Shown here in pieces: positions 8,041-17,201 of a DNA stretch of 64,000 nt. Source of the DNA: Oxalobacteraceae bacterium OTU3CAMAD1 (GTDB lineage: Bacteria > Pseudomonadota > Gammaproteobacteria > Burkholderiales > Burkholderiaceae_D). Both the position numbers and the translations under genes were made by a program. The DNA lies in contig CP099650.1 of assembly GCA_024123915.1 (NCBI GenBank), positions 4,340,001-4,404,000 on the forward strand, written 5' to 3'. Positions within the stretch are counted from its first letter, which is position 1. Each line of letters starts with the position of its first letter. The notes under the pieces are model-generated. The model was not told the DNA's origin and did not search any database. It was given only the letters and a program-made list of their open reading frames with translations.

Positions 8041-8916
8041 TCACCCCTCCGCCAACGCCTTGCCATAAATCCGCTTGGCGATGGTGATCGCCAGCCATTG
8101 CAAGGGGTGGCTGCTGCCGCCGGGACGGTAGGTGTGGACCATTTTGTTACGGTAGGCGTCGAAGTGCAGGCCGTGCGGCGCGGCCAGCACCTCTCCCCTG
8201 CCCAACAACACCTTCAGCGCGACCGTGGCCGAGATGCCCGCGCACAGGTTGCACGCCATGATGGTCGACGGACCGCGCCGCTCCTTTAAATTCACCGCCG
8301 ACGGCACCACCAGATACGCCCGGTGCAGGCCGGCCGGCGCCAGCCCGACCATGAAGCGGATCGCCTTGTCCAGCTCCGGCAAATCCCCCCACTGGAAGTA
8401 CTGTTCGAAGGTGGTCTTGCCAGGCAGGAAAGTCAGGCTGGCCCCGCCCATGCCCAGCGGCGCACAGGTGGTCGCCGGAATACCCATCTCGGCACATTTG
8501 GCGAAGGTCTGCTGGCGCGCGTCGAACGCGAAGAAGTCCAGCCCGTCGACATAGAAATCCACGTCGCGCAGGAATTCCGGCAAGTTGGCGCTGGTGACGC
8601 CCTCGGGAAAGACGCGGATGTCGGCCTCGGGATTGATGTCGAGGATCATGCGGCGTATCACTTCCGACTTCGGCTGGCCGAGCGTGCTCATGGTCGCGCC
8701 CAGCTGGCGGTTGAAGTTGACGATGTCGTAGGTGTCGAAGTCGGCGATGACGAACTTGCCGAAGCCGAGCCGGGCGAAGGTGTTGGCGTAGAACGACCCG
8801 ACCGCGCCCGCGCCGCCGATCGCCACCCGCTTGCCGCGCAGTATCGACTGTTCAGCCTCGGTGACCCAACCGATATTGCGCGAGAACGCCTTGTCGTAAA
8901 AGAATGCTTGATCCAT
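8041..8916 (-). CDS. ThiF/HesA/MoeB-family E1-like adenylyltransferase
   Basis: 291 residues from ATG 8916, preceded by AAAGG. It has the Rossmann nucleotide loop GGAGAVGSFYANTFARLG, the FDTYDIVNFNRQ segment (D-x-D...N-R-Q for ATP/Mg binding) and a Cys in PATTCAPLG near the crossover region. Only one CxxC (CNLC) is visible, so the four-cysteine zinc site of classical MoeB/ThiF is incomplete. E1-like proteins adenylate a C-terminal carboxylate, often of a small beta-grasp protein or a peptide. No ubiquitin-like partner is encoded nearby. It may belong to the leftward polysaccharide operon (100-bp gap after the glycosyltransferase) or functionally to the PqqD/HprK cassette on its other side. 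The pathway is unresolved. Confidence 0.85.
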   Translation of the reverse strand: MDQAFFYDKAFSRNIGWVTEAEQSILRGKRVAIGGAGAVGSFYANTFARLGFGKFVIADFDTYDIVNFNRQLGATMSTLGQPKSEVIRRMILDINPEADIRVFPEGVTSANLPEFLRDVDFYVDGLDFFAFDARQQTFAKCAEMGIPATTCAPLGMGGASLTFLPGKTTFEQYFQWGDLPELDKAIRFMVGLAPAGLHRAYLVVPSAVNLKERRGPSTIMACNLCAGISATVALKVLLGRGEVLAAPHGLHFDAYRNKMVHTYRPGGSSHPLQWLAITIAKRIYGKALAEG

Positions 8917-9016
8917 GGCAGCTACCTTTCTAGTGATCCTGGACCACCGGAATCGTGGCCGTCTCCCCAACGCCATCGTTCCACTCAGGATATTCGGTGA
9001 GTCTTTAAATGGTGGG

Positions 9017-10024
9017 CTACTTCCCGCGTTCGCGCTGCAACGCGATGCCGACCGCCAATGGCAAGGCGTAGATGAAGGTCTGCGGATCGACCTTGCAATG
9101 CCGTCCCAGCAGCGACGGCGAGACTTCCTGCCGGTGCAGCACGCGGTGCAGCAGATCGGCGACAAAACTGCGGCGCAGGCGGCGCACGCTGGCCAGATTG
9201 GCCTGCCGCTGCGGCGCCGACAGGTCGAACAGGCGCGACAGCGCGCGTTGGAATTTCATTTCGTGGTGCAGCCGCAACAGCGACGTCTTGCTGCCCCAGC
9301 CCGAACCCGAAAAGATGTTCACGCCGGCGCCGTAGACGCACTCGCAGCGCGCCGAAAACGCGATGCGGCCGGTGCGCTGGCTCAGCTCGAGCCAGAACAG
9401 ATAGTCTTCGCCGGCGTAGACGAACTCCTCGCGGAACCGCAGGGTCGCCAGCGGCGCGTGGCGGTACACCACGGTCGAGGTGCCGATGATGTTGCCGCTC
9501 AGGATCTGGTCGAACATGTCGCCCCGGTAGGCGTACAGCTCATCGGCGCCGGCCAGCGCCGGGTGTTGCGCCGGTTCGATGCGGCCGGCGCGGCGGAAGG
9601 CGCTGACCGTCTGGTTCAACTGGTAGTGGTCGGAGAAATAGAAATCGTTGCCCTGCCCCAGCGCCGCCAGCGCGCGCTGCAAATGCTCCGGTATCCATTC
9701 ATCGTCGGAATCGAGGAAGGCAACGAAGTCGGTGCCGGCCGGCAGCGCGCGCAGTCCGGTGTTGCGGGCGGCGGCGGGACCGGCGTTGGGCCGTTCGATG
9801 ATGACGATGCGCTCCGGCTCATCGGCCAGCAAGCCGGCCAGCTCGGCGCGCGCAGGCACCGGCGAGGCGTCGTCGACAATGATGATGGTGAGCCGGTGCT
9901 CGCCGCGCTGGCCCAGCGCCGACACGACCGCCTTGTGCAGGATGCCCTCCTGCCGCTGGTAGTACGGAATGATCACGGCGACCGTGGGCAAAGCGCCTGC
10001 GTCTTTGTCGACTGCGACGTTCAT
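9017..10024 (-). CDS. family 2 glycosyltransferase
   Basis: 335 residues from ATG 10024 with GGAGAAAAAC upstream. The GT-A fold is evident: TVAVIIPYYQRQ at the N-terminus, IIIVDDASP, NAGPAAARNTGL and the metal-binding FLDSDDEW, followed by an acceptor region with YAGEDYLFWLEL (the E-D catalytic-base motif of GT2 enzymes). No transmembrane segment is seen, so it is a cytosolic or peripheral transferase adding a sugar to the lipid-linked repeat unit. Its start overlaps the ATP-grasp stop by 4 bp. Donor and acceptor sugars cannot be told. Confidence 0.9.
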   Translation of the reverse strand: MNVAVDKDAGALPTVAVIIPYYQRQEGILHKAVVSALGQRGEHRLTIIIVDDASPVPARAELAGLLADEPERIVIIERPNAGPAAARNTGLRALPAGTDFVAFLDSDDEWIPEHLQRALAALGQGNDFYFSDHYQLNQTVSAFRRAGRIEPAQHPALAGADELYAYRGDMFDQILSGNIIGTSTVVYRHAPLATLRFREEFVYAGEDYLFWLELSQRTGRIAFSARCECVYGAGVNIFSGSGWGSKTSLLRLHHEMKFQRALSRLFDLSAPQRQANLASVRRLRRSFVADLLHRVLHRQEVSPSLLGRHCKVDPQTFIYALPLAVGIALQRERGK

Positions 10025-11262
10025 GTTTTTCTCCGTTGCGGGATGCGCAGCGCGGGCAGGAAGCGCCGCGCCGTCAGCCACAGGTCGCTCAACAAAGGCA
10101 TCGGGTCGCGCCAGCTGTGGACGAAATAGCGGGTGCTCGGCCGGACGAAGTCGAACAGATAACCGGCGATCTCGGCCAGCGCTCCGGCCGGCGGCACATA
10201 GCCGTCGCTGGGCTTGCGGGTCAGCACGCGCCACAGGCGCTTGGTCTCCGGCGCCATGAATCGGGCGCGCAGCCCTGACACGTACGGCGCCTGCGCCACC
10301 GGCCGGTCCAGTCCAAGCAGCTGGTAGGCGTACCATGGAAACGCCGCGCCGGCCTGGCAGGCCAACGGCAGGCTGCCCCAGAAGCGACCGTTGATTTCCA
10401 TCAGCGCGGCCCGCCCGGTGGCCGGGTCATAGCGGTATTCGACCATGGCCACGCCCTCCCAGTCCAACGCGCGCAACAGAGCGACCGATTGTTCCATCAA
10501 CCCGGCGTGTTGATCCGGCGGCAGCGATTCGCACAGCGTGGAAATGCCACCTTCGGGCGGCCATTCGTGCACGCGGCGGTGCTGGAACAGGCAGTGCGCC
10601 TGGCCGTCGCGCATCAGCACGAACTGGCCGAGGCCGTAACCGGCGCAAAATTCCTGCACCATCGGATAAATGCCGACCGCCTCGTAGCGGCGCAGTCCGG
10701 CCAGCAGTTCGTCGGCGTCGGCGCAGTAGCGCAGCTTGTCGAGCGACAGGCCGGCCTTGCGCAGCGGCTGCATGGCGCCGTTAGGATCGGCCCACTTGAG
10801 GATGACCGGATAATGCAACCCCGGCGCGGCGGCGGCGGCCTCCTCCATCGACGCCGGGTGCAAGGTGCGCGGCACGTGGATACCCACCGAGGCGGCGGCA
10901 GCATAGGTCTGGTCCTTGTGCAGCACCCGCTCCATGCGCGCCGTGTCGGCGAACATCAAGCGGTAGCCATCCAGCTGTGCGCGCTCCAGGTTGAGCGCGG
11001 CGATGTCGGTTTCGGAGATCGCGAAAAGGCAGGCCGGGCCGATCTCCGAGGACAGCTGCCGCAATTGCTGCAGAAGACCGGCGGCCCCGCCGCCCGGACG
11101 TATCAAGCCCCGCGTGAGGTAGCGCGAACGCAGGCCGAGCCCGGACGCGCTGTGCGCGATGCCGATCACCGGTACGCCGCGCCGGCCCAGGTCGCGGATG
11201 ATGGCCAGCCCGATCGGGGTATCGATGCCCAGCACCACCGCCGGTATCAAGGTCTCAGCCAT
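10021..11262 (-). CDS. ATP-grasp domain protein (carboxylate-amine ligase type)
   Basis: 413 residues from ATG 11262 (GGGAG upstream). It opens with PAVVLGIDTPIGLAIIRDLG (pre-ATP-grasp Rossmann part). ATP-grasp motifs follow: YPVILKWADPNG (ATP-binding Lys), VQEFCAGYGLGQFVLM, and ALMEINGRFWGSLPLA, whose ExNxRxWGS carries the Mg-binding Glu and Asn. Family members join a carboxylate to an amine or thiol with ATP. In this operon, next to a decarboxylase, an asparagine-synthase-like enzyme and an AMP ligase, it may attach an amino acid or acyl group to a sugar or carrier. The substrate is unknown. Confidence 0.85.
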   Translation of the reverse strand: MAETLIPAVVLGIDTPIGLAIIRDLGRRGVPVIGIAHSASGLGLRSRYLTRGLIRPGGGAAGLLQQLRQLSSEIGPACLFAISETDIAALNLERAQLDGYRLMFADTARMERVLHKDQTYAAAASVGIHVPRTLHPASMEEAAAAAPGLHYPVILKWADPNGAMQPLRKAGLSLDKLRYCADADELLAGLRRYEAVGIYPMVQEFCAGYGLGQFVLMRDGQAHCLFQHRRVHEWPPEGGISTLCESLPPDQHAGLMEQSVALLRALDWEGVAMVEYRYDPATGRAALMEINGRFWGSLPLACQAGAAFPWYAYQLLGLDRPVAQAPYVSGLRARFMAPETKRLWRVLTRKPSDGYVPPAGALAEIAGYLFDFVRPSTRYFVHSWRDPMPLLSDLWLTARRFLPALRIPQRRKT

Positions 11263-12388
11263 GGGGTACTCCCGCCACCGGCGCCTCCGGCAGATGCCGG
11301 CCCGCCCGGTCGAAGATGCGCGCCAGCAGCTTGCGGATCGCATGCCGCCAGTGGTGGCGCTGCTGTTCGGTCAGGCTGCCCAGCACGCCGATGGTGGCGA
11401 AGGTGGCCAGCATCGTCGCCGCGTAGAACCATGGCTGGCCCGGGTCGCCGTCGATCAGCGCGGCGTAGAACTGCATCAGCGGCTGGTGCAAAATATAGGC
11501 GCTGAAGGTGTAGGCGGCCAGCGGGCGGATCGCCGGTTCGATCAGGCCCAGCGGCCGCGCCGCGATGTCCGCCAGCGCGCGCATGCCGGCGAAGTTGGCC
11601 AGCACGATCAGCGCCAGCAGGTAGTCGGTGATGAAGAACTTGGAGAAAGCCATCTGGTGGTGCAAGTCGGCGCCGACCAGCCGCAACAGCAGGTTCGAAC
11701 CGGCATCGGTCATGCCGTAATGGTGGAACAGCCAGTAAGCCGGCCACGAGGCGGCAAACAGCAGCGCGCCCGGCAGTGGCTTGAGCGCGTGCAGCCATTG
11801 CCAGCGGAACAGCACCACGCCGGCCACCCACACCGGCGCCAGCAGCAGGATCTTGGGGCCGAGCAGCAGCATGACGGCGCCGGCCAGCAACACGCGGGTG
11901 CGGCCGGCCGTGAAGGTGACGATGGCGAACAGCACGTAATACCAGAACTCGTAGCACAGCGACCAGTACGGCACGTTGGAGAACGACATGATCGACACCA
12001 GCCACACCTCGTTGAGGAAGGTCAGGCTGGTCAGGATGCGCAGCCAGGCTAGGCCGTAGGTGGTGGTGCCTCCGGTGTAGAACTCTGGCGTCATGGCCTC
12101 GCCGGCCATGTCCAGCAGTGGCGTCAGCAGTACAACCGGCAGCGCCAGCGAGTAGAAGCGCGACAGCCGGCTGGACCAATAGGACAAGGGCGTGTTCTCG
12201 CGCTCGGAGGTGATGTAGGCGATCACATAGCCCGACAACACGAAGAAGACGATCACCGCCGCGTGGCCGTGGTTGCTGAATGGCAGCTTCTCGGTGGTGA
12301 GCAGGCGGAAATTGGAGTGGTAGACGATCACCGCCAGCGCGGCGAGAACCCGCACCAGATCGAGGTAAATGGAAAATCCCCGGTTCAT
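11255..12388 (-). CDS. membrane acyltransferase, family 3 (OafA/YrhL-like)
   Basis: 377 residues from ATG 12388 with GGGAG upstream. The N-terminus FSIYLDLVRVLAALAVIVYHSNFR carries the R-x-x-A-x-x-x-V-x-x-x-H pattern of acyltransferase 3 proteins, with the family FFVLSGYVIAY motif about 40 residues on, then roughly ten membrane segments. These enzymes O-acetylate or O-acylate sugars of exported glycans. The gene overlaps the ATP-grasp start by 8 bp and the phosphatase gene by 4 bp. Confidence 0.9.
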   Translation of the reverse strand: MNRGFSIYLDLVRVLAALAVIVYHSNFRLLTTEKLPFSNHGHAAVIVFFVLSGYVIAYITSERENTPLSYWSSRLSRFYSLALPVVLLTPLLDMAGEAMTPEFYTGGTTTYGLAWLRILTSLTFLNEVWLVSIMSFSNVPYWSLCYEFWYYVLFAIVTFTAGRTRVLLAGAVMLLLGPKILLLAPVWVAGVVLFRWQWLHALKPLPGALLFAASWPAYWLFHHYGMTDAGSNLLLRLVGADLHHQMAFSKFFITDYLLALIVLANFAGMRALADIAARPLGLIEPAIRPLAAYTFSAYILHQPLMQFYAALIDGDPGQPWFYAATMLATFATIGVLGSLTEQQRHHWRHAIRKLLARIFDRAGRHLPEAPVAGVPHG

Positions 12389-13065
12389 GCGACGCTCCCG
12401 CTGCGGTTCGATGCGCCGGCGGCGCGCCGGATCGCCGCCGGTTCGTTGGCAATGGCCGGCGTCTCGGCGGGCTCGCGCCGCGTCAACTGCGGCACGGCGC
12501 GCTGAAGGCCGCGCACCGCCTGGCGCACCCTTGCGAAGCATTGGTCGAAGTAGGCGTCGCTCAATGTAAAGGGATCGTGCAGGTGCGGCATCGGTCCCGT
12601 GCACCACAGGCCCAGCAGCACCACCTCGACATCGGTGCGCGGTCCCAGCCGGCGTCGCAGTTCGCGCGCCTGGCGCACTTCCATGACCAGGAACAGGTCG
12701 CCCGGCTGGACGTCGAAGTCGGTCAGGTCGGTGGCGCGGTGGGCGCTCATGTCGTAGCCGTGGCGGCGCGCGGCGCGCAGCGCGCTGTCCGGCGATGCCG
12801 AGCCGGTGTGGGTCGACAGGCCGGCCGAGGCCACCGTCATGTCCAGCCGCGCCGCCACCTGCTCGGCGAAGGCGCTGCGGCAGATGTTGCCGAGGCAGAT
12901 GAAGACGGCGCGGCGCACCTTGTGCGGATGGCGCAGGCGGAAGCCGGACAGGCGGCCACTGGCGAGCTCGATCCGGGCCAGCACCGCGCGCACGAGGCCG
13001 CGCCAGGTCCCGTGTCGGCGGTTGATGGCCTCGGCCAGCGGCGCGAAAGGAAGGCGCCAGTTCAT
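12385..13065 (-). CDS. low-molecular-weight protein tyrosine phosphatase (Wzb-like)
   Basis: 226 residues from ATG 13065. The P-loop CLGNICRS (Cys57-Arg63, CX5R) and the general-acid segment HLHDPFTLSD are both present, so it should be catalytically active. It carries about 50 extra residues at the N-terminus (FAPLAEAINRRHGTWRGLV...) and a 40-residue Pro/Ala-rich tail compared with the usual 150-aa enzyme. The obvious partner is the BY kinase at 328-1311, which phosphatases of this class dephosphorylate in polysaccharide loci. The start overlaps the deacetylase stop by 4 bp. Confidence 0.9.
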   Translation of the reverse strand: MNWRLPFAPLAEAINRRHGTWRGLVRAVLARIELASGRLSGFRLRHPHKVRRAVFICLGNICRSAFAEQVAARLDMTVASAGLSTHTGSASPDSALRAARRHGYDMSAHRATDLTDFDVQPGDLFLVMEVRQARELRRRLGPRTDVEVVLLGLWCTGPMPHLHDPFTLSDAYFDQCFARVRQAVRGLQRAVPQLTRREPAETPAIANEPAAIRRAAGASNRSGSVA

Positions 13066-14087
13066 GCCGCACCCGCGCTCTGGCGCGCCAATGCCCAATG
13101 GCCGTAGCGATCGTACAACACCTGGGTCGCCATGCGGCACACGCTTTGCCACGGCGCGCCGCTGAGCAGATGGTTTTCCGCTTGTTGCGGGGCCAATGGC
13201 AGGCTGGCGGCGGCGGCCAGGCCGCTGGCCTGATACAGGTCGCTGTTGGCCGCGAGATAGCCGCACAGGCGCTCCAGCCGTTCCTGGTTGACGCCGTGTC
13301 TGCGCAGGGTGCGGTAATCGGCGCCCCGGCTTTGCACGTATTCGAAGGGATGAGTCAGGATTACCACCAGCTCCATGCCTGCCCGGCGCGCCAGCTCCAG
13401 CAAGGTTCGCGTTTCCGCGAAGCTGGTGCCGGAGATTGACAGCGTCTTCAGGTGCGGACGGCGCAGGCGCCAGTCGCTGAAGGTCAGCACCGGGCATTCC
13501 AGCACGCCGTGGCGCAGATGGCGGCCGCCATACAAACGGTAGCGCGGATCGCCGCTGTCGTAGATCGCCAGCCCGATGTTGGAACTGTAAGGAATGCCGG
13601 CGGCGGCGATGGCACTATAAAGGCCGCTGTCATGCTGCAGGCTGGCGCTGCGAAACACCTGCGGTGGCGGCAGGCCCCATTCGCGGAAAGTTTCCTGGCC
13701 TTGGCGCAGCAGCTCCAAGGTCGAGGCCTCGTCGCGGCCGGCGAAATCGTCCTGGCGCGGCTCGCGCCGCACGCGCTCGGCCCAGTCGTCGTGCTGGAAC
13801 ACCGCCCAGCACGGATGGGCGTGCAGTTGCAGTTCGTGGCCGGCCGCGGCGATGCGCTGCGCCAGCGGCCGCATCGGATCGTCGCGGAAGTAGTGGCGTT
13901 GCAAGGTCTCGATGAAGAACGTCGCGGTGATGTCGTTGCGGGCGAAGCAGTCGAGCATGAAGTCGAGGCCCTGCGAGCGGCCGTCGACGTCGCAACGGAC
14001 CATCTGCGCGCCGACCGGGCGCAGCGCCGGGTCGGCGAAGGCGCCGGCAATGCTGAATTCGGTATCGATGGTCAGGCAGACGCGCAT
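13062..14087 (-). CDS. polysaccharide deacetylase-family protein (NodB fold)
   Basis: 341 residues from ATG 14087. It begins VCLTIDTEFSI (catalytic Asp of the NodB motif 1), with NDITATFFIE and then AAGHELQLHAHPCW carrying the H-x-x-x-H zinc ligands. FRSASLQHD and VILTHPFEY supply later motifs. Such enzymes remove N-acetyl groups from polysaccharides; related ones in XrtA loci may act on lipid-linked intermediates. No signal peptide is seen, which argues for a cytosolic step. It lies 4 bp after the asparagine-synthase-like gene and overlaps the phosphatase start by 4 bp. Confidence 0.88.
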   Translation of the reverse strand: MRVCLTIDTEFSIAGAFADPALRPVGAQMVRCDVDGRSQGLDFMLDCFARNDITATFFIETLQRHYFRDDPMRPLAQRIAAAGHELQLHAHPCWAVFQHDDWAERVRREPRQDDFAGRDEASTLELLRQGQETFREWGLPPPQVFRSASLQHDSGLYSAIAAAGIPYSSNIGLAIYDSGDPRYRLYGGRHLRHGVLECPVLTFSDWRLRRPHLKTLSISGTSFAETRTLLELARRAGMELVVILTHPFEYVQSRGADYRTLRRHGVNQERLERLCGYLAANSDLYQASGLAAAASLPLAPQQAENHLLSGAPWQSVCRMATQVLYDRYGHWALARQSAGAA

Positions 14088-14091
14088 GACA

Positions 14092-15918
14092 TCAGTTCCG
14101 GGTTTCTTGATGCTGCTGGTACCACTGCTCCAGCATCAGCAACACCCACACCATCGTGCCGTGGTAGCCGGCGTGCTCTCGCACGTGATGGCCGAGCAGC
14201 TTGTCGATGAACTCGCCGCGCACGACGCCGCGCCGGCGCAGCGATTGCAGACTGTCGCCGGCCAGCTCGTTCAGTCGCGGATACTGCTGCATCCAGACGC
14301 CGAACGGCAAGCCGAAGCCGTGCTTTTCCTTATGGATGATTTCCTGCGGCAGGAAGTCGTCGAGCGCCTGCTTGAAGAAATAGCGCAACTGGCTGCCGTT
14401 GAGTTTCTGGCGCGGCGTCAAGCGGGACGAGAACGCCACCATCGATTCGCTCAGGAACGGGAACGCGGCCTCGACGCCGGCCAGCGCGCAGGCGCCGCGC
14501 ACCTTCGGTAGATCGTTGTCGGCCAAGGTGATCTTCAGGTCGAGCGCCAGCATGCGGTTGATCAGGCTGCCAGCGTCGCTCTGGCCGTAGGACGCCGCCA
14601 GTTCGTCCAGCGGACGCCCGGGGTTGGCGCCGGCCAGCAGGCCCGGCTCGAACACCTCGGCCGCGCCATAGCGGTTGAGCAGGTTGTAGGTTTCCAGCCG
14701 GGCCGGCATCGGCACCGACGCCTGCGCCACGTAGCTGCGCGCCTTGCGCAACAGCGCCACGCGGTCGGCGCCGGGGAAATGATTGAGCGCAGGCTCGAGC
14801 AAGCCCTCGCGCAGCAGCGCCGGCACCTTCTGGTACAGCGCGAACACTTGCTGGCGGGCGTAGCGCTCATTGCCGCCGAACAGCTCGTCGCCGCCGTCAC
14901 CGCCGATCATGCGCGTGACGCCGTCGGCCGCCGCCATGCGCGCGCAGTAATACGCGGGCACGGCCGAGGCGTTGCCGAACGGCTGGTCGAAAGCCTTCGC
15001 CATGCGCGGGATGATGTCGACGACGTCGTCGGCCGTCACATAGTATTCGTGGTGGTCGGTGCCGAAATGGCGCGAGGCCAGGCGGGCGTAGGACATTTCG
15101 TCGTAGCCGTCGGCCGAGAAGCCGATCGAATAGGTTTGCGCCGGCGCGCCGCCCGTCTCGCACAGGATGCCGGCCAGGGTCGAGCTGTCGGTGCCGCCGC
15201 TGAGGAAGGCGCCGACCTTGCCGTTGCCCACACTCTCGCGCACGCTGTCGCGCAGCACCTGGCGGAATTCCTCTTTGAGTTGGGGAAACGGCGTGTCGAC
15301 CCGCTCGTCGAAGCGCATGCGCCAGTAGGTGTGCGACTCGATCCGTCCCTGGCGGTAATGCAGGCAGCTGCCAGGCAGCAAGCGCTGCTGGTGCCGGTAG
15401 ATGCCGCCCGGCGCCGGAATCATGTGGAAGAAAACGTAGTTGTACAAGCCCTGCGGATCGATCTCGGCCGGCGTCAGCGGGTGGCGGCGCAGCGCCTGGG
15501 CCGAGCTGGCGAACACCAGGGTCTCGCCCTGCTGCTGATACAGCAGCGGGAAGCTGCCCATGTGATCGGTCGCCAGCAAGGCCTCGCCGGCGCGCTCGTC
15601 GATGACGGCCAGCGCGAAGGCGCCGGTCAGCGCTTCGCACAAGGCCAGCGCGCCCTGCCCGCGCCATAGTTCTGTCCAGGCCGGGCCCGGGATGATATCG
15701 GCGCCGCCACGCAGCCGGGCCTCGCCCCACAGCATGAAGCGCACGCCATCGGCCTCGTAGCATTGCACGCCGGCGCCGGCCATGGCGCTGGCCGCGCCCG
15801 CCATGATTTGCGGCGGCTGGCCGTCGATGCCCACCAGCGGCGCGGCCATCGTCTCGGCCAGCTCACGGTTAGCGCCGGCGTCGCGGCCCTGCCCTATCCA
15901 CCCACAGATTCCACTCAT
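14092..15918 (-). CDS. asparagine synthase-like amidotransferase without N-terminal Cys nucleophile
   Basis: 608 residues from ATG 15918. The N-terminal Ntn domain starts MSGICGWIG, so residue 2 is Ser and not the Cys needed for glutamine hydrolysis; no in-frame alternative start places Cys at position 2. The C-terminal synthetase domain is intact: PP-loop AFLSGGTDSSTLAG, then GGDGGDELFGGNERYA and HKEKHGFGLPFGVW. Loss of Cys2 is seen in beta-lactam synthetases and lasso peptide cyclases, which use ATP to join a carboxylate to an amine from within the substrate or from free ammonia. The position between a PLP decarboxylase and a deacetylase is typical of exosortase A loci. The start overlaps the decarboxylase stop by 4 bp. 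The exact reaction is unknown. Confidence 0.88.
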   Translation of the reverse strand: MSGICGWIGQGRDAGANRELAETMAAPLVGIDGQPPQIMAGAASAMAGAGVQCYEADGVRFMLWGEARLRGGADIIPGPAWTELWRGQGALALCEALTGAFALAVIDERAGEALLATDHMGSFPLLYQQQGETLVFASSAQALRRHPLTPAEIDPQGLYNYVFFHMIPAPGGIYRHQQRLLPGSCLHYRQGRIESHTYWRMRFDERVDTPFPQLKEEFRQVLRDSVRESVGNGKVGAFLSGGTDSSTLAGILCETGGAPAQTYSIGFSADGYDEMSYARLASRHFGTDHHEYYVTADDVVDIIPRMAKAFDQPFGNASAVPAYYCARMAAADGVTRMIGGDGGDELFGGNERYARQQVFALYQKVPALLREGLLEPALNHFPGADRVALLRKARSYVAQASVPMPARLETYNLLNRYGAAEVFEPGLLAGANPGRPLDELAASYGQSDAGSLINRMLALDLKITLADNDLPKVRGACALAGVEAAFPFLSESMVAFSSRLTPRQKLNGSQLRYFFKQALDDFLPQEIIHKEKHGFGLPFGVWMQQYPRLNELAGDSLQSLRRRGVVRGEFIDKLLGHHVREHAGYHGTMVWVLLMLEQWYQQHQETRN

Positions 15919-17201
15919 GAAGCCGCTCCATCGCGATCTTGTTGTCCGACCAGTACTTCCAGCGCCGCCGGATGGCTGAGAAAGCCGCCGGGACTTGCGC
16001 TCAACCCATAGGCGCCCGATTGCAGCACCGCCACCAGGTCGCCAGGACCGGCGGCGGCCAATTCCATGCGGTCGGCCAGCAGGTCCAGCGGCGTGCACAG
16101 CGGCCCGACGACGGACACCGTCTCGCGCGCCGTGCCATGAACGCGATTGCCGATCACCACCGGATAATTCTTGCGGATCACCTGGCCGAAGTTACCGGAG
16201 GCCGACAGGTGATGGTGCAAACCGCCGTCGGTGACCAGGAACACCTGCCCGCGCGAGACCTTGCGCTCGATCACACGGCTGACATAGACGCCCGCCTCGC
16301 CGACCAAGTAGCGGCCCAGTTCGATGACGATCTGTGCCTCCGGCAGCGCGCGTCGCACGTCCGGCAGCAACAGCGCCAGGTTGGCGCCGACCGCCGCCAC
16401 GTCGAGCCGCTGCTCGCCGGGGAAATAGGGAATGCCGAAGCCGCCGCCGATGTTCAGCAGCCGCATCGGACGGGGCGCGAATTCGGCCAGGCGCATGGCC
16501 AGCGCCAGGGTTTGCTGGTGGGCTTCCTGCAAGGCCGCCGCCTTCAGGTTCTGCGAGCCGCTGAAGATATGCAGGCCGTGCCAGTCGACCGGCATCGCCG
16601 CCAGCCGCTGCAACAAGGCCGGCACCAGCTCGGCGTCGATGCCGAACTGGCGAGCGCCGCCGCCCATGCGCATGCCGGACGACTTGAGTTCGAAATCGGG
16701 ATTGACGCGGAGCGCCACCTGCGGACGGATGTCGAGCCGCAGGCCGATCATGGCGATCCGATCGAGCTCGGCTTCCGACTCGACGTTGATGATCACGCCG
16801 GCCGCCACCGCGCAGGCCAGTTCGCCGTCGCCCTTGCCGGGACCGGCGAAGCTGATGTCGGTCGGCGCCACGCCGGTGTCGAGCGCCACGCGCAGCTCGT
16901 TGCCGGAGGCGACGTCGATGCCATCGACCAGGCCGGCCAGGTGGTGCACCACTGCCGGCATCGGATTGGCCTTCATCGCGTAGTGCAGCTGCACGCCAGG
17001 CGGCAGCGCCGCGCGCAGCTCGGCCACGCGGCGCGCGATGGCGTGGCGGTCGTAGGCGTAGAACGGGGTTTGGCCCAGCTGCGCGGCCAGGCGCGTCAGC
17101 GGCACGCCGCCGACGTGCAGGCAGTCGTCGCGCACGGGGAATTGCTCCAGCGGTGCGTGGACCGGCGCCTGGCTCGCGGCCCGGCTCGATTCAGCGCTCA
17201 T
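15915..17201 (-). CDS. PLP-dependent decarboxylase, exosortase A-associated
   Basis: 428 residues. It is a fold-type III enzyme like diaminopimelate/ornithine decarboxylase: PLP lysine in LHYAMKANPMP, HIFSGSQN, the glycine loop LNIGGGFGIPYF, the ELGRYLVGEAG phosphate-binding region and the active-site Cys in VVGPLCTPLD followed by QSGAYGLSASP. This fits TIGR03099, found only with XrtA and always near the ligase encoded just upstream. It would decarboxylate a D-stereocentre amino acid to give an amine for glycan decoration; the substrate is unknown. Overlaps at both ends are ATGA type, so expression is coupled to the ligase. Confidence 0.92.
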   Translation of the reverse strand: MSAESSRAASQAPVHAPLEQFPVRDDCLHVGGVPLTRLAAQLGQTPFYAYDRHAIARRVAELRAALPPGVQLHYAMKANPMPAVVHHLAGLVDGIDVASGNELRVALDTGVAPTDISFAGPGKGDGELACAVAAGVIINVESEAELDRIAMIGLRLDIRPQVALRVNPDFELKSSGMRMGGGARQFGIDAELVPALLQRLAAMPVDWHGLHIFSGSQNLKAAALQEAHQQTLALAMRLAEFAPRPMRLLNIGGGFGIPYFPGEQRLDVAAVGANLALLLPDVRRALPEAQIVIELGRYLVGEAGVYVSRVIERKVSRGQVFLVTDGGLHHHLSASGNFGQVIRKNYPVVIGNRVHGTARETVSVVGPLCTPLDLLADRMELAAAGPGDLVAVLQSGAYGLSASPGGFLSHPAALEVLVGQQDRDGAAS

